NCBI GenBank assembly: GCA_965227905.1
Contig: OZ245780.1
Coordinates: 434,001-498,000, forward strand
Source: CBDDHT01 sp965227905
GTDB lineage: Bacteria; Pseudomonadota; Alphaproteobacteria; Rhizobiales; Methyloligellaceae
Direction of reading: 5' to 3'
DNA: 64,000 nucleotides
Part shown: in pieces, positions 59,362 through 64,000 of the stretch
How positions within the stretch are numbered: the first letter of the stretch is position 1
Layout of the letters: each line of letters starts with the position of its first letter
Program-made: the position numbers and the translations under genes
Notes under the pieces: generated by a model
Database searches by the model: none
Seen by the model: the letters and a program-made list of their open reading frames with translations, nothing else
Told to the model about the DNA's origin: nothing

Positions 59362-61251
59362 CTACGTCTTATTGTCCTGGTTTGACGGCTTCTTGATACC
59401 CAGATTCTCGAACAGCGTAATCTCGACGCCCTGCCGGTGCATGATAAAGGACTGCTGAATGACCGAAAGCAGGTTGTTCCAGGCCCAATAGATCACGAGG
59501 CCTGCCGGGAATGGCGCCAGCAGGAAGGTGAAGAAGACGGGCATCCAGGTGAAGATCTTAGCCTGAACAGGATCGGGCGGTGCCGGGTTCAACTTCATCT
59601 GGATGAACATCGTCACACCCATGATGAGTGGCCAGATGCCGATGGTTGCCCAGAGCGGCAGGTCGAATGGCAGCGGCCACAAGCCAAATCCGTTGAACAG
59701 GCTCGTTGGATCGGGCGCCGACAGATCCTGGATCCAGCCATAGAAGGGCGCGTGGCGCATTTCGATCGTTACGAACAGGACCTTGTAGAGCGCGAAAAAG
59801 ACCGGAATCTGAACCAGAATGGGCAGGCAACCGGATGCTGGGTTCACCTTCTCCTTCTGATAGAGCTTCATCATTTCCTGCTGCTGGCGTGTCCGGTCGT
59901 CCCCATAGCGCTCCTTGATCTTCATCATCTCTGGCTGGAGCTTTTTCATCCGGCTCATGGAGACGTATGACTTGTTGGCAAGCGGGAAGAGGATCAGCTT
60001 GATGATGACGGTGACGCCAAGGATCGCGAGTCCGAAATTACCCAGCAGTCGATAGAGATAGTCGAGCGCGAAGAAGAGTGGTTTGGTCAAGAAATACAGC
60101 CAACCCCAATCGATCATCAGATCGAATTGTTTGATGTTGTTCTTCTCACCGTAGCCGTCGATGACATTCACTTCTTTGGCGCCCGCGAAAAGCAGGCTTT
60201 GTGCTGCGCCGGTCGCCCCCGCCGCAATCGTTACCGGCGCGCCGAGGAAGTCAGCCTGAAACCTGTTTCCGGTAGCGGTCGGCTTGCCACTGAAGCCGCC
60301 GCGAAACGGTTGTGTCTGATCTGGAATGACGGCGCTGGCCCAATATTTGTCGGTGATCCCCAACCATCCACCGTTCAGATTGTCGTAGTTGATCTGCTTC
60401 GATTCGAGGATGTCGTCGTAGTCGACTTCCTGTTGCCCATCCTCGCCGACAACGCCGATAAGGCCCTCGTGAAGGATGAAGAAGCCCTCTAACTGGGGTG
60501 TGTTGGTTCGCGCGATCAATCCGTAGGAATACAGCGTGACAGCCGCGGCTGTCTTGTTCTCTACGGTTTGTGAGATCGTGAAGAGAAACTGGTCGTCGAT
60601 TGAAATCGTGCGCCGGAAGATCAGGCCTTCGCCATTGTCCCATACCAGCCGCACTGGTGTTGAGGGTGTCAGTTTGCCGGACGACTCGACCTGCCAGACC
60701 GTGTCGCCCGTCGGGAGCTTGGCGGTGCTGCCTGCGGCACCGACCCAGCCATGCTCGGCAAAATACGGATTGGGCGCACCGCGCGGAGAAAACAGCACCA
60801 CATTGCCGCTATCGAGTTCAACGGTGTTGCGATACTTGCGCAGCACGACATCGTCGATACGGCCGCCTTTCAGCGATAACGATCCGGTAAGGCTCGATGT
60901 CTCGATCGCAATCCTTGGCGATGCCTTGAGGAGTGCGTCGCGATTGGATCCAGCGGTGCCGGGAACGGGGGCCGGCGGCGCCACTGCACCGGGCACACCA
61001 ACGGCGGGAGCGGGCGTGCCGACAGCCACGGGAGGGCTCACTGGTGCGCTGCTACCGGGCTGCGGGACATGCGACTGTGGTTGACCGGCTGCCTGTTGCT
61101 GCTGTTGTTGAATTTTCTGCTGCTGTTGGGCAATCCGCTGCCGTTCCTGCTGTTCCCTCAGCTTGGGCGCGCCATAGAAGGTCTGCCAGGCGATGAGAAC
61201 GGCGAAGGAGAGCACCGCTGCAAGAATTAGATTACGGGTATTTTCGTCCAT
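59362..61251 (-). CDS. yidC: membrane protein insertase YidC
   Basis: A 629-residue inner-membrane insertase. N-terminal anchor (LILAAVLSFAVLIAWQTF), a Gln-rich stretch (QQQQKIQQQQQQ) and a Pro/Val-rich linker, then the large periplasmic domain (residues 120-360) and the conserved five-helix core (GWLYFLTKPLFFALDYLYRLLGNFGLAIL, SRMKKLQPEMMKIKERYGDDR, PASGCLPILVQIPVFFALYKVL, FTFLLAPFPAGLVIYWAWNNLLSVIQQ). YidC inserts and folds membrane proteins. It lies downstream of rpmH-rnpA in the usual order; the small ORF (membrane-insertion factor, YidD) often found between them is not seen, as the gap to rnpA is only 53 bases. Confidence 0.96.
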   Translation of the reverse strand: MDENTRNLILAAVLSFAVLIAWQTFYGAPKLREQQERQRIAQQQQKIQQQQQQAAGQPQSHVPQPGSSAPVSPPVAVGTPAPAVGVPGAVAPPAPVPGTAGSNRDALLKASPRIAIETSSLTGSLSLKGGRIDDVVLRKYRNTVELDSGNVVLFSPRGAPNPYFAEHGWVGAAGSTAKLPTGDTVWQVESSGKLTPSTPVRLVWDNGEGLIFRRTISIDDQFLFTISQTVENKTAAAVTLYSYGLIARTNTPQLEGFFILHEGLIGVVGEDGQQEVDYDDILESKQINYDNLNGGWLGITDKYWASAVIPDQTQPFRGGFSGKPTATGNRFQADFLGAPVTIAAGATGAAQSLLFAGAKEVNVIDGYGEKNNIKQFDLMIDWGWLYFLTKPLFFALDYLYRLLGNFGLAILGVTVIIKLILFPLANKSYVSMSRMKKLQPEMMKIKERYGDDRTRQQQEMMKLYQKEKVNPASGCLPILVQIPVFFALYKVLFVTIEMRHAPFYGWIQDLSAPDPTSLFNGFGLWPLPFDLPLWATIGIWPLIMGVTMFIQMKLNPAPPDPVQAKIFTWMPVFFTFLLAPFPAGLVIYWAWNNLLSVIQQSFIMHRQGVEITLFENLGIKKPSNQDNKT

Positions 61252-61304
61252 GACCCTGTCCCGTTCCCACGACGCCTAGAGTGCTGTCGTGGCCACCTCG
61301 GCTC

Positions 61305-61724
61305 TCAATGGTTGATCTTCCGGCTGCGTTTTGACCGATCCTGCCGATCAAGTCTATCGAAAGCGACTTCTAACTCCATTTGGATGGCTGTAAAGGCGCG
61401 ATTCAACGCACCGGCCCGTGCGATGACGACATAGTCGAGACCTGGTTTTGCATGATCTGGCGCGGTCAGCCGAATGGCTTCGCGAAGCCGTCTTCGGGCC
61501 CGGTTGCGTTTCACCGCATTGCCAATTCGCTTTGTCACGGTGAATCCGAAGCGCGCGGATGCGCTCGGACCGTCGCAGGGCCGGTCTTGAGGCCGCGATA
61601 CCAGAACAAAGCTCGCGCTCTTCCAGGACGGGCCTCCCCTCAGCCTTAAAAATTCGCTGCGTTTCGTGAGCCGGCCAAGTGTGATCGCAGGCCGCTCGGT
61701 GTCTGCGCGCTGCGACGCATTCAA
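61305..61724 (-). CDS. rnpA: ribonuclease P protein component
   Basis: A 139-residue RNase P protein that helps the RNA subunit process tRNA 5' ends. Conserved parts are ITLGRLTKRSEFLRLRGG, ARFGFTVTKRIGNAVKRNRARRRLREAIRL (the RNR motif) and DYVVIARAGALNRAF. The start is uncertain: no ATG lies between the rpmH stop and the conserved region, and TTG 61724 with AAGG just upstream is the best candidate. A longer frame to 61841 overlaps rpmH in another frame and is unlikely. It follows rpmH by 10 bases. Confidence 0.9.
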   Translation of the reverse strand: MNASQRADTERPAITLGRLTKRSEFLRLRGGPSWKSASFVLVSRPQDRPCDGPSASARFGFTVTKRIGNAVKRNRARRRLREAIRLTAPDHAKPGLDYVVIARAGALNRAFTAIQMELEVAFDRLDRQDRSKRSRKINH

Positions 61725-61734
61725 GTCGTCAGCC

Positions 61735-61869
61735 TTAGGCTGACAGCCGTTTCCGGCCCCTGGCTCTGCGCCGTGCGAGAACCTTGAAACCTGATCTTGT
61801 TGCTTTGCGGGCCCGAAATCCGTGACGCCGCTTACGCACAAGCACGCTCGGTTGATAGGTGCGTTTCAC
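61735..61869 (-). CDS. rpmH: 50S ribosomal protein L34
   Basis: A short gene of 44 codons that starts with GTG. The protein begins MKRTYQPSVLVRKRRHGFRA and ends RARGRKRLSA, the full L34 sequence. GGAGAG lies before the GTG, and a good promoter lies 73-101 bases upstream (61942-61970). It sits at the head of the rpmH-rnpA-yidC cluster. Identification is secure. Confidence 0.97.
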   Translation of the reverse strand: MKRTYQPSVLVRKRRHGFRARKATRSGFKVLARRRARGRKRLSA

Positions 61870-61941
61870 GCCGACTCTCCGTCAATCCATTGGAAATATG
61901 CTCTCCGGCCCGCAAATATTGCGGAGCCCCGGAATGCGCCG

Positions 61942-61970
61942 CTTATACGGGCGTCAAAGGGGCAAGTCAA
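61942..61970 (-). promoter_or_regulatory. sigma-70-type promoter of rpmH
   Basis: On the minus strand TTGACT is followed after 17 bases by TATAAG. The spacing and both hexamers fit a strong housekeeping promoter, as expected for rpmH. No DnaA-box cluster was recognised nearby. Confidence 0.7.
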
Positions 61971-62027
61971 TTCACGGCGACGATAAGAGATTGATTTGTA
62001 TGTCGCGTGTTGGCGCTCTGTGTCTCG

Positions 62028-62101
62028 GCCGGCCCTCTCCCCCGGCCCAACCACCCGCTGAAGGTACTCTCGGGGCGGTTGGGCCCGAGGAGGGGGCCGG
62101 C
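62028..62101. repeat. GC-rich inverted repeat
   Basis: Left arm 62028-62056 and right arm 62073-62101 are 29-base inverted copies with about 24 matches (GCCGGCCC..CCCAACC-CCC against its reverse complement). It can form a long stem with a 16-base loop. It is of another type than the CCGGACTTGATCCGG repeats. It lies between the rpmH promoter and the start of the DUF547 gene. Confidence 0.75.
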
Positions 62102-62286
62102 TTCAGGATGCTCGAGCAAAGACCCTAATGGTAAAAACCCAAAAGAACCCCGTCGATCTTCCACGAAACGGCGTGCACGATATTCGATCAACTATAATGA
62201 CATGCGATCACGAACCATTGAGACTTGATGGTACGTGTACGGCGCTCCGCTATGTATGGTCAGAGCAAATGATGAAGGAGCCGATT

Positions 62287-63183
62287 GTGACACAGCGCAA
62301 TACAGCCATTACCGCTGGCCGGAAATCGCCAAATGCCAAGGTTTTCGGGCTACTGCCCCTCCTTGTCGCTGCATTTCTGGTCACGACACCGAGCGCCTGG
62401 GCCGACGATATCAAGTCGACCTTCAAGCGACACATCGCCAATTCGACGCAAACCGTCGATCACAGCGCCTGGGATGGCCTGTTGAAGCGCTATGTGGTGC
62501 CCGCCGATGACGGCATTAACTATGTCGATTACAAACGCTTCAAAGCCGAAGCCGCAAACGACCTGAAAGCCTATGTCAGTTCGCTGGAGGCCGTCGACGT
62601 CACCCGCCTCAATCGCAACGAGCAATATGCCTTTTGGGCCAATCTCTACAACGCCAAGACGATCGACATCATCTTGGACCACTATCCGGTCAAGTCGATC
62701 AAAGACGTTCGTCTGACCCTCTGGCGCCCGTTCGACGGTCCGTGGGTGGCTGATGTCACGAAGGTCAACGGGATCGATCTTTCCCTGAACGATATCGAGC
62801 ACACCATCATGCGTGGTCTTTGGAAGGAGCCGCGGGTCCACTATGCCGTGAACTGCGCTTCGATCGGCTGCCCGAACCTTGCGACCAAGGCTCTTACCGG
62901 CGCAAATCTTGAGGCCATGCTCGACGCCGGTGCCCGCGCTTATGTCAACAGTCCGCGCGGGATTCGCATAGAGAATGGCAAGGTGATCGCGTCCAAGATC
63001 TACAGCTGGTTCATCGAGGATTTCGGCGATACGGAGGAAGGCGTTCTTAAGCATGCCCGAGCCCACGCTGAAGGCGACCTCGCCAAAGCGCTGACCCGTG
63101 CGACGTCCATCTCAGATCATGAGTATGACTGGAATCTCAACGACGTGAAAAAAGACGCCCGTCAATCGCAATCCAAATCTTAA
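62287..63183 (+). CDS. DUF547 family exported protein
   Basis: A 298-residue protein with a Sec signal peptide (VFGLLPLLVAAFLVTTPSAWA) and a DUF547 domain (NRNEQYAFWANLYNAKTIDIILDHYPVKSIKD, DIEHTIMRGLWKEPRVHYAVNCASIGCPNLA). The Cys-containing SIGCPNL and the HYAVNCAS motif are typical; the fold is like papain-type peptidases or transglutaminases, but activity is unknown. I chose GTG 62287 because AAGGAG lies 6 bases before it; ATG 62269 and 62128 are upstream in frame. A TVP38-type gene follows 33 bases later and is probably co-transcribed; the two gene types often sit together. Confidence 0.85.
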   Translation: MTQRNTAITAGRKSPNAKVFGLLPLLVAAFLVTTPSAWADDIKSTFKRHIANSTQTVDHSAWDGLLKRYVVPADDGINYVDYKRFKAEAANDLKAYVSSLEAVDVTRLNRNEQYAFWANLYNAKTIDIILDHYPVKSIKDVRLTLWRPFDGPWVADVTKVNGIDLSLNDIEHTIMRGLWKEPRVHYAVNCASIGCPNLATKALTGANLEAMLDAGARAYVNSPRGIRIENGKVIASKIYSWFIEDFGDTEEGVLKHARAHAEGDLAKALTRATSISDHEYDWNLNDVKKDARQSQSKS

Positions 63184-63216
63184 GGCCGTATGGGCCGTGC
63201 TCCGAGGAGACAGAAC

Positions 63217-64000
63217 ATGACAAAGACAACTGATGTGAGCACGGCCGCCGACGAGGCGGAACCGGTGGAGACGGCGAAAGAAGGTTCAAGTCTCCTCAAG
63301 CGACTTCTGCCGCTTGGCGTACTGGCCGCCGTCGGCGCTCTCGTCGTCTCGCAAGGCTGGCATCAATATCTGTCGATTGAGACGCTTGCCGAGAACCGCG
63401 ATGCACTGAAGGCTTTCCTGGCACAAAACTATCTCGTCGCGATACTTGCCTATGCGGCGGCCTATATTGTTGCCGTTGCCTTGTCGCTTCCCGGTGGCGT
63501 GTTTCTGACACTGACCGGTGGATTCCTCTTCGGATGGCTGGCCGGTGGCATTATTACGGTGATTGCCGCCACGATCGGCGCAACAGTGATTTTCCTGATC
63601 GCAAAGACGTCCCTCGGCGAACCGCTCGCCGCCCGGGCCGGGCCGTGGATTGGCAAGCTGCGTGAAGGCTTTCAGGAAAACGCTCTCAGCTACCTGCTGT
63701 TTCTTCGTTTGGTCCCGGTCTTCCCCTTCTGGCTCGTCAATCTTGCGCCGGCGATCCTTGGCGTCAAACTTCCAACCTATTTCATCGGGACGCTGTTCGG
63801 CATTATTCCAGGCACTTTCGCCTTCACCTTTCTCGGTGTCGGACTGGACAGCATCATCGACAAGCAGAAGGCGGCCTATGAGCAATGCCTTGCTTCCGGT
63901 GAAGCCGGATGCCAGTTCACACTCAATCCCGGCGCATTGATCACAACCGAACTCCTGATCGCCTTTGCGGCGCTCGGTGTGGTCGCACTGATCCCTGTCG
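63217..64000 (+). CDS. TVP38/TMEM64 (DedA-like) membrane protein, partial
   Basis: The frame opens at ATG 63217 behind GAGGAGA and runs without a stop to the end of the window (261 codons). It is an integral membrane protein: N-terminal polar tail, then helices including LLPLGVLAAVGALVVS, AILAYAAAYIVAVALSLPGGVFL and GWLAGGIITVIAATIGATVIFLIAK, followed by the conserved SYLLFLRLVPVFPFWLVNLAPAILGV and IIPGTFAFTFLGVG. This is the SNARE-associated/VTT domain pattern of the TVP38/TMEM64 family, related to DedA flippase-like proteins. The C-terminus lies outside the window. It follows the DUF547 gene by 33 bases. Confidence 0.88.
   Translation, partial: MTKTTDVSTAADEAEPVETAKEGSSLLKRLLPLGVLAAVGALVVSQGWHQYLSIETLAENRDALKAFLAQNYLVAILAYAAAYIVAVALSLPGGVFLTLTGGFLFGWLAGGIITVIAATIGATVIFLIAKTSLGEPLAARAGPWIGKLREGFQENALSYLLFLRLVPVFPFWLVNLAPAILGVKLPTYFIGTLFGIIPGTFAFTFLGVGLDSIIDKQKAAYEQCLASGEAGCQFTLNPGALITTELLIAFAALGVVALIPV

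Larger units (their letters stand above)
61870..62286. other. divergent intergenic region between rpmH and the DUF547 gene
   Basis: This region of 417 bases has the rpmH promoter on the minus strand and the GC-rich inverted repeat on the other side. A frame running from 62128 into the DUF547 gene was not used, because the GTG at 62287 has a better ribosome site and a clean signal peptide. I see no other gene. Confidence 0.5.

Noticed and set aside
62128..62286. Upstream extension of the DUF547 protein
   Set aside because: It would put over 50 polar residues before the signal peptide, and GTG 62287 has AAGGAG at the right distance.

Overview
The window looks like a chromosomal segment of an alphaproteobacterium, most likely of the order Hyphomicrobiales (Rhizobiales). 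The evidence is the block rpmH-rnpA-yidC-engB-argB-HAD phosphatase-dapD-DUF805-dapE in that order, a 1612-residue NAD-glutamate dehydrogenase, dense coding, frequent GTG/TTG starts, and palindromic repeats built around CCGGACTTGATCCGG. No rRNA, tRNA, CRISPR array, insertion sequence or prophage was seen.

Layout. 0-4.7 kb: end of an ABC ATPase gene, a small membrane protein, a GldA-type ATPase with a fused permease/GldG-like protein, and a DUF5996 protein. 5-8.5 kb: formate-tetrahydrofolate ligase, converging on and overlapping a HerA-like ATPase that sits behind a soluble histidine kinase. 9.5-12.1 kb: a glycerophosphodiesterase and a secreted, very basic protein made of exact 23-residue repeats. 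12.5-14.6 kb: lemA with two TPM-domain genes. 14.7-22.5 kb: NAD-GDH, a UMF1/Atg22-type MFS protein, a Sir2 homologue without zinc cysteines, and a universal stress protein. 22.6-26.1 kb: cioAB (bd-type quinol oxidase) and a lone DppC-type permease. 26.2-28.7 kb: an HpsN/HisD-like dehydrogenase divergent from a LacI regulator, with two operators between them.

The most unusual part is 28.7-44.3 kb, which I read as a phosphate/polyphosphate island. It holds a Crp/Fnr regulator, a Na/Pi cotransporter with a PhoU-like tail, a small Lys-rich protein, PPK2, two CNNM/CorC proteins, a helix-hairpin-helix protein with a long polylysine tail, a DUF47 (PhoU-like) protein with a PiT transporter, an FHA-metallophosphatase fusion, a P-loop ATPase, and a PPK1 with a 311-residue Ala/Lys/Glu-rich N-terminal extension. 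Five Fnr/FixK-like boxes (TTRAC-N4-GTCAW) lie in its three main intergenic regions and a sixth lies upstream of cioA. This suggests one regulon linking respiration to Pi uptake and polyphosphate storage.

44.5-49 kb: a PEP-mutase/isocitrate-lyase family enzyme, a periplasmic ClpP-fold protein, an RTX protein, and a LysR/VOC divergent pair. 49-64 kb: housekeeping genes purH, a large mechanosensitive channel, dapE, dapD, argB, engB, yidC, rnpA and rpmH (the last is short, with a GTG start), then DUF547 and TVP38/TMEM64 membrane-associated genes; the last runs off the window. Function calls rest on reading motifs and on family knowledge; no database search was run.
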